Shown here piece after piece: positions 8,080-17,512 of a stretch of 39,945 nt of DNA. Each line of letters opens with the position of its first letter. Position 1 is the first letter of the stretch. The notes below the pieces were generated by a model. That model did no database searches. It saw only the letters and a program-made list of their open reading frames with translations, and was not told where the DNA came from. The position numbers and the translations under genes are program-made. The stretch comes from Actinophytocola sp. (GTDB lineage: Bacteria; Actinomycetota; Actinomycetes; Mycobacteriales; Pseudonocardiaceae), in NCBI RefSeq assembly GCF_009379765.1, contig NZ_WHTD01000070.1, positions 1 to 39,945 on the forward strand, written 5' to 3'.

Positions 8080-8769
8080 AGCAAGGCCAGGGCGGTGGCC
8101 GGCGGCGGGCACGCGGTCGAGGTCGAATCGGAGCGGGTCGCCGGCTGGTTCGACCGGTTCGCCGCGCGGCACGGGGGAGTGGCCCGCACCGACCGCGGGC
8201 CGGCGGCGGTGGTGGTCACGGCGGTCGACGGGGCCACCGCGACGTGCGCCGTGCCGTTCGCGCCGCTCACCGACACCGGCTCGGTCGCCGGACTGGCCGT
8301 CGAGCCGCTGGTCGCGCACCTGCTGGCACCGCGCCGGGTGGGGTTGCTGCTCGTGCGGCTCGGCGGACACAGCGTCGGGGTCGCGCGGGACGGCGTCGTG
8401 GAGTCCTCGCGCACCGACCGCCGGCTGGTGCACGGCCGCAGCGCCGCCGGCGGGTGGTCGCAGCACCGGTTCGCCCGCAGGCGCGCGGGTCAGGCGCGGG
8501 TCGCGCTGCGGGCCGCCGCGGCCGACGCCGCCGAGGTGCTCGTGCCGCGGCTGTCCGAACTGGACGCGGTGGTGCTCGGCGGCGACCAGAAGGCACTCGA
8601 CGGCTTGCGCGCCGATCACCGGCTCGCCACGCTGTTCGCACTCGCCGAGCCGCGGGTGCTCGACGTACCCGAGCCACGGCGCACGGTGCTCGACGACGCC
8701 GCCCGGCGGGCGCGAATCGTCGAGATCGTGGTGCGAGAGAACAGAAGGGGGTCTGGTTGGCCAAGGTGA
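8077..8769 (+). CDS. acVLRF1-type peptidyl-tRNA hydrolase / release-factor-like protein
   Basis: This 230-residue protein matches the actinobacterial branch of the Vms1/ANKZF1 release-factor-1-like (VLRF1) family. Its diagnostic segment is GGWSQHRFARRRAGQARVAL, after a VARDG and TDRRLVHGRSAAGG lead-in. It lies in the middle of the protein and corresponds to the loop that reaches the peptidyl-transferase centre in eukaryotic Vms1. The family is proposed to cleave peptidyl-tRNA on stalled ribosomes or split 50S subunits. I place the start at GTG 8077, because upstream ATGs lack a ribosome site and would add an unconserved tail. Its 3' end overlaps the next gene by 13 bp, which suggests translational coupling. 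Confidence 0.8.
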   Translation: MSKARAVAGGGHAVEVESERVAGWFDRFAARHGGVARTDRGPAAVVVTAVDGATATCAVPFAPLTDTGSVAGLAVEPLVAHLLAPRRVGLLLVRLGGHSVGVARDGVVESSRTDRRLVHGRSAAGGWSQHRFARRRAGQARVALRAAAADAAEVLVPRLSELDAVVLGGDQKALDGLRADHRLATLFALAEPRVLDVPEPRRTVLDDAARRARIVEIVVRENRRGSGWPR

Positions 8770-9188
8770 ACGCGTCCGTGTCGGTGCCGGCGCCGCCCGA
8801 CCGGACCTGGGCCACGGCCGCGGACCTGTCCCGCTTCGGCGAGTGGCTGTCCCTGCACGAGGGTTGGCGCGGCCCCGTGCCGGTGGAGCTCACCGAGGGC
8901 GTCGACCTGACGTCGGTGGTCACCGTGATGGGCCTGCGCAACCGGGTCCGCTGGCGCATCGAGCGGTACGCGCCACCCACCGGGCTCACGATCTCCGGCC
9001 GCGGCGTGGGTGGCGTGCGGATCGCCCTGGACCTGGCCGTCCGCGCGGACGGCGCCGACCGCTCGACCGTCAGCATCGACGCCGAGGTCACCGGCCGCCC
9101 GGTGTTCGGCCCGATCGGCATCGCCATCGGCCGTGCGGTGCGCGCGGACCTCCGCAGGTCCGTCGCCGCCCTGGCCGCCCTGGTCTGA
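8757..9188 (+). CDS. SRPBCC-family protein, Rv0910-like
   Basis: The 143-residue protein is a START/Bet v1-type hydrophobic-cavity fold. It opens with AKVNASVSVPAPPDRTWATA, followed by DLSRFGEWLSLHEGW, and has FGPIGIAIGRAV near its C-terminus. These segments closely recall the mycobacterial protein Rv0910, described as a toxin of a type II toxin-antitoxin pair. The Rv0909-type antitoxin is absent here: the partner by overlap is the acVLRF1 gene. The toxin label is therefore family-derived and may not hold. The TTG at 8757 is preferred because GAAGGGGG (8743-8750) precedes it at good spacing. GTG 8766 is the alternative. Confidence 0.75.
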   Translation: MAKVNASVSVPAPPDRTWATAADLSRFGEWLSLHEGWRGPVPVELTEGVDLTSVVTVMGLRNRVRWRIERYAPPTGLTISGRGVGGVRIALDLAVRADGADRSTVSIDAEVTGRPVFGPIGIAIGRAVRADLRRSVAALAALV

Positions 9189-9213
9189 ACCGGAGCGGCC
9201 AGGGCGGCCCCGG

Positions 9214-10401
9214 TCAGGCGGTGGGCACCAGGCTCGGGGTCAGCCGCACCGGCAGGTAGCTGGTGCCAGTGGTGAAGTTGGACGCCGTGTAGTCCGGCTC
9301 GCCGGTCAGCTCGACCGCCGAGACCCGCTTGGTCAGCTCCTCCAGGAACACCGCCAGCTCCAGCCGGGCCAGCCGCGCGCCGAGGCACAGGTGCCGGCCA
9401 CCGCCGAAGGTGAGGTGCCGGTTGGGCGTGCGGTCGATCAGGAACCGGTCCGCGTCGGGGAACGCGCGCTCGTCGCGGTTGGCCGACACGTTCCACACCG
9501 TCACCCGGTCGCCGACCGCGATGTCCCGGTCGCCGATCCGGGCGGGCCGCATCGCGGTGCGCATCACGTGCACCCCCGGCGTGGTCCAGCGCAGGATCTC
9601 CTCGACGGCCGTGGGGATCACCTCGGCACCGCGGGACCGCAGCAACGCCCACTGGTCCGGGTTCCGGGTGAGCGCCAGCAGCCCGCCCGCCGCGGAGTAG
9701 CGGGTCGTCTCGTTGCCGCCCGCCATCACGCCGTTGCAGTTGACGATGATCTCCTCGTCGGTGAGCTCCTGCTCGCCGTCCGGGGTGTCGCGGCGGTCGG
9801 TGGCGATCCGGCTGATGAAGTCCGTGCCAGGGTTCTTCCGCCGCTCCCGCAACAGCTCCGTGAAGTAAAGGAAGATCTCCGCGTGGTTGCCGGACCGGAC
9901 CTCCTCGTCGTCGCCCTCGAACGCGCCGTTCATCGTCGCGCCCAGCCAGTCCCACTCCGGGCGGGGCACGCCCAGCAGCGCGCACACCACCCGGGTCGGC
10001 AGCCGGCGGATCACCTCGACCATGTCGACCTCGCCCGCGGCCAGCGCCTCGGCGAGCAGCTCGCGCACGATGCCGCGGACCAGGTCCTCGCTGTGGTCCG
10101 GGAACACGCTCTTGTTCAGCACCCGCTTGAGCTGCGTGTGCTCCGGTGGGTCCGACACGATCAGCATCCGCTGCGACACCGCGGCGACCGCGGCCTTGTT
10201 GGTGTCCAGCCGCATCCCGTACCGCGACGAGAAGACGTCCGAGTCGCGGTAGACCTCCACCGCGTCGGCGTACCTCGTGACCGCCCAGAATCCGCCGCCG
10301 GACTCGTGCCGGTGCACCGGGTCGTTCTCCCGCAGCCACGCCATCGCCGGCCAGAACGAGTTGCCGCCGAACGCCGCGTTGTCGGTCAGGTCGATCAGCA
10401 C
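9214..10401 (-). CDS. Cytochrome P450, coupled to the A-PCP-TE synthetase
   Basis: The 395-residue bacterial class I P450 shows every core motif. The I-helix AGGNETTR has Glu231-Thr232 as the acid/alcohol pair. EEILRW is the ExxR motif, and the haem-binding loop FGGGRHLCLGARLARLE has Cys339 as thiolate ligand. It is soluble, with no membrane anchor, and needs separate ferredoxin partners, which are not encoded nearby. Its GTG start at 10401 overlaps the end of the upstream synthetase by 7 bp (GTGCTGA), so translation is almost certainly coupled. That coupling suggests it acts on the aminoacyl thioester held by that carrier protein, as in the known beta-hydroxylation pairs of the NovH/NovI and BpsD/OxyD type. 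The oxidised position is inference. Confidence 0.9.
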   Translation of the reverse strand: MLIDLTDNAAFGGNSFWPAMAWLRENDPVHRHESGGGFWAVTRYADAVEVYRDSDVFSSRYGMRLDTNKAAVAAVSQRMLIVSDPPEHTQLKRVLNKSVFPDHSEDLVRGIVRELLAEALAAGEVDMVEVIRRLPTRVVCALLGVPRPEWDWLGATMNGAFEGDDEEVRSGNHAEIFLYFTELLRERRKNPGTDFISRIATDRRDTPDGEQELTDEEIIVNCNGVMAGGNETTRYSAAGGLLALTRNPDQWALLRSRGAEVIPTAVEEILRWTTPGVHVMRTAMRPARIGDRDIAVGDRVTVWNVSANRDERAFPDADRFLIDRTPNRHLTFGGGRHLCLGARLARLELAVFLEELTKRVSAVELTGEPDYTASNFTTGTSYLPVRLTPSLVPTA

Positions 10402-12866
10402 GGCACCCCCTGCGGCGCCACGATCTCGCCCAGCAGCTGGGGGATCTCCCGGGCGTGGTGCATCGCGAACACGTGCCCGCCGGCGAACTGGCGGCGCGTG
10501 ACGTCCCGGCCGAGGAACGCCGCCCACTGGTCGAGCTTGTCCGGCGTGGCCAGGTCGTCGCCGTCGCCGCCCCACACGTGCACCTCGCTGCCGATCCCCG
10601 GATCGGGTGGTGGCTCGTAGCCGACGGTCAGCAGCACGTCCTTGCGCACGAGCTCGATCACCTGCTCCTCGGTGTCCTCGTCCAACCCGGCGCCGGCGAT
10701 GCCCCGCCGGATGGACGCCACCAGTGTCTCGGGGTCCTCGCGCAGGTGCGGTGGCTCGCAGGCGGCCAACACCAGCGCCGCCGGCCACCGGCCGTGCTCG
10801 CCGAGCAGCCGGGCCAGCTCGTAGCCCACCAGCCCACCGAAGCTCTCGCCGAACACGACGAGCGGCTGCTCCGGGTCGGCGAGCGCGGTGAGCTCCCCGG
10901 CCACGGCGACCACGATTTCGTCCAAAGTGGACGGATGAGGCTCGCCGAGCCGGGTCTCCCGGCCGGGCAGTTGCACGCCCACCACGGACACCGCGTCGCC
11001 GAGCTCGGCCTGCCACTCGCGGAACCGGCCGCAGCCCGTGCCCGCCGGGGGAACGCAGAGCAGCGTCGGCCGCCCGGTCGTTCCGGTCGACCACGGCACC
11101 AGCCACGAGCCGGTCCGCGCGATCACGGGCCGGTCGCCGCCCTGGCGGTCCAGCTCCGCGGCCAGCGCGGCGGGGGTCGGGTGCGCCAGCAGGTCCTGCA
11201 TGGACAGTCGCACCCCGGTGCGCTCGCGCAGCTCCGCCACCACCCGGGCGGCGAGCAGCGAGTGCCCGCCCAGCTCGAAGAAGTCGGCGCCCACGTCGGT
11301 GACCGGCCGGTCCAGCACCGAGCTCCACGCGTCGCACACCTCGACCTCGCGCGGCGTCGACGGGCCACGCCCGGCCAGCACCGGCGCGCTCGTCGCCGCG
11401 TGCTGGGCCAGCAGCTCCCGGTCGACCTTGCCGTTGGCGGTCGTGGGCAGCACCGGCACGATGTCGATCATGCCGGGCACCATGAAGTCCGGCAGCCGGT
11501 CCCGGCAGTGCCCGCGCACGGCCGCGACCTCCACCGTCGCGCCCGCCCCCGGTACGGCGGCGAGCCCCAGCGCGTCGCCGGTCTCCAGCACGAACGCCGC
11601 CGCCGCGGTGACCTCCGCCAGCTCCTCGACCGCCTGCTCGACCTCGCGCAGCTCCACCCGGAACCCGCGCACCTTCACCTGGTCGTCGCGCCGGCCGACG
11701 AACTCCAGCAGCCCGTCGCGCCGGACGGTCACGAGGTCACCGGTCCGGTAGACCCGCTCGCCCGACGGCAGCGTCGGGAACCGCGCCGCGGTCAGCCCCG
11801 GCCGGCTGCGGTACCCACGCGCCACGCCGGGCCCGCCGACGTGGAGCTCGCCGGTCGACCCGTGCGGCACCGGTGCCCAGTCGTCGTCGAGGACGTGCGC
11901 GGTGTAGCCCCGGATCGGGCGGCCGATCGAGAGCACGTCGTCGCCGCGGGCGCTGTCCGCCCACAGCGCCGCGATCGTGGTCTCGGTCGGGCCGTAGACG
12001 TTGAGCATCCGGCGGCCCACGGCGAGCCGCTCGGCCAACCCGCGCGGGCAGCGCTCGCCGGCCACGACCACGGTGTCCACGGAGGACAGCGCGTCGACGC
12101 ACGAGGCGAGCAGCGTCGGCGGCATGCAGACCGTGCGCGGCGCCGCGGCGGCGATCCGCGCGGCGAGGTCACCCGGCTCGCCGTCGGCGAGGTCGATGAT
12201 CGCGGTGCCTTGCCCGTGCAACAGGAACAGCAGCGTGCACCACAGCCACCCGTCGAACGCCGGGGACAGCGGGTTCGCGCCCACCCCGCCCGGGGTGAGG
12301 CCGAGGTCCGCGAGCGCGGCGAGGAGCGTGCCGAGGTTGCCGTAAGTGACCTCGACACCCTTCGGCCAGCCCGTGGTGCCGGAGGTGTAGATGACGTACG
12401 CGCACTCGTCCGCGGCCGGGACCACGAGGTCCGGGCAGAACCCGGAGGCATCCTCGATGCCGACCCGGCGCACGCCGGCCGGGACGACGCCCGGTGCGAT
12501 CCGGTCCGCCAGCAGCAGGTCCACGCCGGCGTCCCGCAGGATGAAGTTGACCCGGTCGGCCGGGTACCGGTCGTCCACCGGCACCGCGGTCGCGCCCAGC
12601 CACCACACCGCGAGCAGGCCCGGGACGGTCAGCCGGGACCGGCCACCGCCCACGCCGACCGCGGTGCCGGGCCGCACGCCGCGCTCGGCCAGCATCCCGG
12701 CCACCGCCCGGGTCCGGTGCGCGAGCTCGACGAAGTCGAGTGTGCCGTCCGCCGCCGAGACGGCCGTCGCCGTGGGCGTGTCCAACGCCCACCTGTCCAG
12801 TGCGGCGAGCACACGGCCCGCCCCGGAACTACCGTCGTTGTCCACTGGTAAGTGGGACGTGCTCAT
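10395..12866 (-). CDS. Stand-alone NRPS: adenylation, carrier protein and thioesterase (A-PCP-TE)
   Basis: This 823-residue protein has an A domain (about 15-500), a PCP (about 510-585) and a TE (about 600-815), with no condensation domain. A-domain cores seen are YVIYTSGTTGWPKG (A3), NVYGPTETT (A5), YRTGDL (A7) and ANGKVDR (A10, Lys480). The PCP has GGHSL with pantetheine Ser536. The TE has GESFGG (Ser675) instead of the usual GHSFGG, and GGHVF as the catalytic-His motif. My manual pocket reading is D-G-W-C-V-A-V-I-A-K. The Asp (residue 205) fits an alpha-amino acid, and Trp at the 239 position resembles Phe/Trp-type pockets, so an aromatic or bulky substrate is a tentative guess. The product is probably a free modified amino acid released by the TE after the coupled P450 acts. 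No MbtH-like gene is visible. Confidence 0.9.
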   Translation of the reverse strand: MSTSHLPVDNDGSSGAGRVLAALDRWALDTPTATAVSAADGTLDFVELAHRTRAVAGMLAERGVRPGTAVGVGGGRSRLTVPGLLAVWWLGATAVPVDDRYPADRVNFILRDAGVDLLLADRIAPGVVPAGVRRVGIEDASGFCPDLVVPAADECAYVIYTSGTTGWPKGVEVTYGNLGTLLAALADLGLTPGGVGANPLSPAFDGWLWCTLLFLLHGQGTAIIDLADGEPGDLAARIAAAAPRTVCMPPTLLASCVDALSSVDTVVVAGERCPRGLAERLAVGRRMLNVYGPTETTIAALWADSARGDDVLSIGRPIRGYTAHVLDDDWAPVPHGSTGELHVGGPGVARGYRSRPGLTAARFPTLPSGERVYRTGDLVTVRRDGLLEFVGRRDDQVKVRGFRVELREVEQAVEELAEVTAAAAFVLETGDALGLAAVPGAGATVEVAAVRGHCRDRLPDFMVPGMIDIVPVLPTTANGKVDRELLAQHAATSAPVLAGRGPSTPREVEVCDAWSSVLDRPVTDVGADFFELGGHSLLAARVVAELRERTGVRLSMQDLLAHPTPAALAAELDRQGGDRPVIARTGSWLVPWSTGTTGRPTLLCVPPAGTGCGRFREWQAELGDAVSVVGVQLPGRETRLGEPHPSTLDEIVVAVAGELTALADPEQPLVVFGESFGGLVGYELARLLGEHGRWPAALVLAACEPPHLREDPETLVASIRRGIAGAGLDEDTEEQVIELVRKDVLLTVGYEPPPDPGIGSEVHVWGGDGDDLATPDKLDQWAAFLGRDVTRRQFAGGHVFAMHHAREIPQLLGEIVAPQGVPC

Positions 12867-13125
12867 TCCCGGATCCTGTTCTATCGCAAGGGAAAAGGGC
12901 AGGGTGAAGTGGCTCCGGGGCAGGTGCAGGGCCCATCGGAGCTGTGATCGAGCGATGACGATCAGTCAAGGTATCGGCAACGCCGGGTAACAACCAGGCT
13001 CCATTCGGCTAACGATGTTGGTGCGGGAACCACTCGAACGGCCCAATGCCAACGGCGGGAATCCGGCGTCGCAGACAGACGAACGGCCCGGCGGATCGCT
13101 CCACCGGGCCGGACGGGTGAGAGGT
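12867..13125. other. Intergenic region upstream of the synthetase
   Basis: About 260 bp separate the synthetase start from the stop of the SDR on the same strand. I see a weak ribosome site (AGGA about 8 bases before ATG 12866) and the SDR terminator hairpin at 13084-13111. No coding frame is convincing. The length and the terminator argue that the synthetase/P450 pair has its own promoter here, but I could not assign -35/-10 boxes with confidence. Confidence 0.5.
13084..13111 (-). terminator. Terminator hairpin after the SDR gene
   Basis: CGGCCCGG (13084-13091) pairs with CCGGGCCG (13104-13111). Three further inner pairs follow after one mismatch, leaving the loop TCGC. It begins about 15 bases past the SDR stop and separates that gene from the synthetase on the same strand. 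Confidence 0.7.
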
Positions 13126-13893
13126 TCAGCCGAGGGAACCGGTGGCCAGCATTCCGCCGTCGATCCGGACGGTCTCACCGGTGATCCAGGAGGCGTCGTC
13201 GGAGGCCAGGAACGCGACCATCCGCGCCACGTCCACCGGCTCGCCGAGGCGCTTCATCGGGTAGGCGTTGGCCGCCTGCTCCTCGTGGTCGGTGTAGAGC
13301 ATCTCGGCGAACTTGGTCTTCACCACCGCGGGTGCCACCGCGTTCACCCGCACGCCGGGGCCGAGCTGCCAGGCGAGCTCCTCGGTGAGCCGGATCAGCG
13401 CGGCCTTGCTCGCACCGTAGGCGGCGAGCACGCCCGACGAGCGCAGGCCGGCGACCGACGCGATGTTCACGATCGAGCCGCCGTGCTCGGCCATCCAGGC
13501 CTTGAGCGCGAGCTGCACGAAGCCGAGCGCGCCGACGACGTTGACGTCGAAGATCTTGCGCACCGCGTTCAGGTCGGCGTCGGCGAGTGGGCCGAAGGTC
13601 GGGTTGATGCCGGTGTTGTTGATCAGCACGTCGAGCCGGCCGAGCTCGTCGACGGTGCGGCGCACGACCTCCGCCCGGTCCTCGTCGCGGCCGGTGTTCG
13701 CCGGGATGCCGAGCACCCGCGCGCCGGACACCTCGGCGCGCAGCTGCTCGGCCGCCGCCTCGACCTGCTCGGGCTTGCGTGAGGAGATCGTCACCGCCGC
13801 GCCGCCGCGGGCCAGCTCCGCCGCGATGGCGAGCCCGATTCCGCGACTGGCACCCGTGACCAGTGCGACCTTGCCGTGGAAGTCTGCAGTCAT
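13126..13893 (-). CDS. Short-chain dehydrogenase/reductase (FabG-like SDR)
   Basis: The 255-residue protein is a classical SDR. It has TGASRGIG for the cofactor (residues 14-21), INNTG (usually NNAG) at 91-95, and the catalytic set Asn119, Ser146, Tyr159 and Lys163. The C-terminal WITGETVRIDGG is typical of FabG-like members. NAD(H) or NADP(H) use cannot be settled; Ser-Arg-Lys at 38-40 slightly favours NADP(H). The substrate is unknown. The gene lies upstream of the synthetase on the same strand, but a terminator and 260 bp separate them, so a role in the same pathway is only possible. A perfect 16-bp palindrome lies just before the start, pointing to control by a TetR-type repressor encoded elsewhere. 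Confidence 0.88.
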   Translation of the reverse strand: MTADFHGKVALVTGASRGIGLAIAAELARGGAAVTISSRKPEQVEAAAEQLRAEVSGARVLGIPANTGRDEDRAEVVRRTVDELGRLDVLINNTGINPTFGPLADADLNAVRKIFDVNVVGALGFVQLALKAWMAEHGGSIVNIASVAGLRSSGVLAAYGASKAALIRLTEELAWQLGPGVRVNAVAPAVVKTKFAEMLYTDHEEQAANAYPMKRLGEPVDVARMVAFLASDDASWITGETVRIDGGMLATGSLG

Positions 13894-13908
13894 GGCTCGA
13901 GACTCTAG

Positions 13909-13924
13909 CTAAGCGGCCGCTTAG
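13909..13924. promoter_or_regulatory. Perfect 16-bp palindromic operator
   Basis: CTAAGCGGCCGCTTAG is a perfect palindrome ending 16 bp before the SDR start. AT-containing outer arms of this kind (CTAAGC/GCTTAG) are typical of TetR-family operators. The regulator is not adjacent, so it would act in trans. Confidence 0.6.
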
Positions 13925-13961
13925 TGCGCGAGTGCCAGGCAACGCCGTTGCCCGCTACCCG

Positions 13962-14064
13962 TAGACTCGACGGCGTGGTGGTTCGTACGGACTAGGCCGC
14001 AGGCGGGCTCGCCGGTCACGACCGGCGAGCGGACGAGGCCTGCCCATCACCACCCTCACGGAGT
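13962..14064 (+). promoter_or_regulatory. ABC-F leader: promoter, hexapeptide uORF and hairpins (candidate attenuator)
   Basis: TAGACT (13962-13967) is a good -10. Seven bases later a GTG opens a six-codon uORF (MVVRTD, stop TAG at 13993-13995), so the leader would be translated without a ribosome site. Next comes a perfect 10-bp hairpin (14007-14016 with 14021-14030, loop CACG), enclosed by GCAGGC/GCCTGC (13999-14004 with 14038-14043). CACCAC at 14048-14053 can also pair with GTGGTG at the uORF start (13975-13980). The ABC-F ribosome site ACGGAG (14059-14064) follows. Alternative structures around a short uORF are the usual design of ribosome-sensing attenuators for ABC-F genes. No -35 box is clear. 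Confidence 0.55.
13975..13995 (+). CDS. Candidate leader peptide MVVRTD
   Basis: A GTG-initiated six-codon frame with a TAG stop lies just after a consensus -10 and just before nested hairpins, upstream of the ABC-F gene. Its position and leaderless geometry are the evidence; it is too short to judge by codon use. If real, its role would be to let a stalled ribosome change the downstream fold. Confidence 0.45.
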   Translation: MVVRTD

Positions 14065-14070
14065 CTCCGC

Positions 14071-15711
<1,641 letters not shown>

Positions 15712-15841
15712 TGCGGCGCGATCGAGTGACCGACTTCATGGCTATTTTCGATCTCACCTGGCATTCCGAGCCTTCGTGTTCGATCATTGCGTCGGCAGGT
15801 GTATCAGAAACCTCCGTCACACGCTACGGAAGGCGGACGAC

Positions 15842-16051
15842 GTGGCTGATCTGAAGAAGGGCGCGCGGATCACCGGTAGTACGCGCGACAAGCTGGCCGC
15901 TGACCTCAAGAAGAAATACGAGAAGGGCGCCAGCATTCGCGCCCTGGCCGAGTCGACAGGTCGCTCCTACGGGTTCGTGCACCGGGTGCTGTCAGAGTCC
16001 GGTGTCACGCTGCGGGGCCGTGGTGGCGCCACACGCACGAAGAAGAAGTAG
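15842..16051 (+). CDS. Small helix-turn-helix protein, 69 residues
   Basis: The GTG 15842 frame, behind GGAAGGCGG, encodes a very basic protein (LKKKYEKG, TRTKKK tail). It contains one helix-turn-helix, SIRALAESTGRSYGFVHRVLSESG (about residues 32-55), of the resolvase/Lsr2-C-terminal type. Small proteins of this kind are common in actinobacteria and are likely nucleoid-associated or regulatory, but no function is established to my knowledge. It stands alone between the ABC-F gene and a convergent membrane gene whose stop is only 6 bp away. The 130-bp gap before it gives room for a separate promoter. Confidence 0.75.
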   Translation: MADLKKGARITGSTRDKLAADLKKKYEKGASIRALAESTGRSYGFVHRVLSESGVTLRGRGGATRTKKK

Positions 16052-16057
16052 GTCTCG

Positions 16058-17410
16058 TCAGGGTTGGCTGCCGCGGGTGTCGGGGTTCGCGACCAGATCA
16101 TCGGTCGGTCCCGCGGTTGTCCGGTCCTTGCCCGTTCGTCCGAGCGTCGTTCCGCCGACGGACGCGAACCCGATCATCGCGCCGAGCAGCGCCAGTGGGT
16201 ATACCAGGTAACCCCAGCGCGTGGCCGGCGCGAGGATGATCGCTGCCCCGAGACCGGCGGCGATCCGCAGCGTCGCACCCGCGGGATCCCGCGGTGGGCG
16301 CAGGATGAGCCACGCGACGATGGCGCACGCCGCCGCGGCGAGGATCACCAGCGACACGGCGTGTCCGACCGGTCCCAGCTGCGCGACCAGGTGCCCGGGC
16401 AGCGGGCTCGCCGCCGGTGAGCCCGCCTTGCCGAGGCCCGCCGGGTACAGGATCACGTGCTCCACGAACGACGCCGGGTCCACCAGCAGCACCGGCACCA
16501 CGACGACCGCGACCGCCGCGACGATCGTGCCGAGGAAGATCGCCAGGTCGCGTCTGCCTCGACGGCCGCCGCGGTGGACGAGCACGGCGACGGCCAGCAC
16601 ACCCAGCGCCGGCAGGGCGGTGAGCTTCATCGTGGCCACCAGCGCGCAGACCACGCCCGCCCACACCAGGTTGGTCCGCGCGGGTCTGCGGCCGTAGACG
16701 AGCGCGGTCGCGAGCACGATCAACGCGATCACCGGGATGTCGTCGCCCGCGACGACGACCGTGAGCAGGGTGAGCGGGCTGGCCGCGGCGAGCTGGGCGG
16801 CGAGCACGGGCACCCGCGGCCACCCCATCACCGCGAACGCCGCCACGGCGATCAGCACGGTCGCGACGGCGAAGGCCACCCGCGCGTCGGTGAACGCGCC
16901 GTCGCCGAACAGCGCGCGGGGGAGGCCGAACACGGTCATCGACGGGCCGTAGGGCGTGTAGTCGTCCGGGTGCGCGGCCCGGTCGAGCAGCGACAGGTCC
17001 GGGTAGGGCGTTCCGTCGGCCAGCAGCAGGTCGGCGGACCGCTCGACCACCCACACCTCGGGTTGGGACGGGAACGCCCATGGCCACTGGCCCCACACGA
17101 AGCTCGGCGACCGGCGGAAGATCAGCACGAGCAGCGGGACGAGCCCGGCGAACAGGCCCGCGATCGCGACCGGCGTCCAGCGCGAGCGCACGATGCTCGA
17201 GGCGCCCGACAGATCCGTCCTGGACAATAGGGCGAGGCAGGTGAGCGCGGCGGCGAGAAGGTAGCCGACCGTGGCGAAGTTGCCCCAGACCCGATACCCG
17301 TAGAACTCCGAGAACACGGCGTTCCCGGCCGCGAACAGCAGGCTCACCGAGTAGATGAGCAGGTCGAGACGGCGGCCGCGGAACTGCGCGCGCTGCCCTG
17401 TCTGCTCCAC
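16058..17410 (-). CDS. Polytopic membrane protein, GT-C/DUF2029-like
   Basis: The 450-residue protein has roughly eleven hydrophobic helices. A large hydrophilic loop after the third helix (about residues 108-160) contains PEVWVVERSADLLLADGTPYPD and YTPYGPSM. Such a loop with acidic residues and the DDYTPYGP pattern is reminiscent of GT-C membrane glycosyltransferases and DUF2029-type polyprenyl-sugar mannosyltransferases of actinobacteria. A polyprenyl-phosphate sugar donor and a cell-envelope acceptor are therefore plausible but not shown. The C-terminal 30 residues are hydrophilic and probably cytoplasmic. It is divergent from the ABC exporter, with about 100 bp between the starts. The start codon is GTG. 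Confidence 0.7.
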   Translation of the reverse strand: MEQTGQRAQFRGRRLDLLIYSVSLLFAAGNAVFSEFYGYRVWGNFATVGYLLAAALTCLALLSRTDLSGASSIVRSRWTPVAIAGLFAGLVPLLVLIFRRSPSFVWGQWPWAFPSQPEVWVVERSADLLLADGTPYPDLSLLDRAAHPDDYTPYGPSMTVFGLPRALFGDGAFTDARVAFAVATVLIAVAAFAVMGWPRVPVLAAQLAAASPLTLLTVVVAGDDIPVIALIVLATALVYGRRPARTNLVWAGVVCALVATMKLTALPALGVLAVAVLVHRGGRRGRRDLAIFLGTIVAAVAVVVVPVLLVDPASFVEHVILYPAGLGKAGSPAASPLPGHLVAQLGPVGHAVSLVILAAAACAIVAWLILRPPRDPAGATLRIAAGLGAAIILAPATRWGYLVYPLALLGAMIGFASVGGTTLGRTGKDRTTAGPTDDLVANPDTRGSQP

Positions 17411-17512
17411 GCGGGCAGGCTACCGATGGGCGCGCCGCTGTTCGCTCTCCGGGTAACGGGAAGCCCGTCACGCCGACCGGTGTTGACGAGGCAGGGGGAG
17501 AAAGAGGGCGAT

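Noticed and set aside
8757..9188. A complete toxin-antitoxin pair at the Rv0910-like gene
   Set aside because: No Rv0909-like antitoxin gene is upstream or downstream. The overlapping partner is acVLRF1.
10455..12851. Long plus-strand frame opposite the A-PCP-TE gene
   Set aside because: It is the reverse-strand shadow of the synthetase, and all adenylation, carrier and thioesterase motifs are on the minus strand.
13126..13893. The SDR as a third gene of the synthetase/P450 operon
   Set aside because: A terminator hairpin and 260 bp lie between them, and the SDR has its own operator, so I only mention it as a possible partner.
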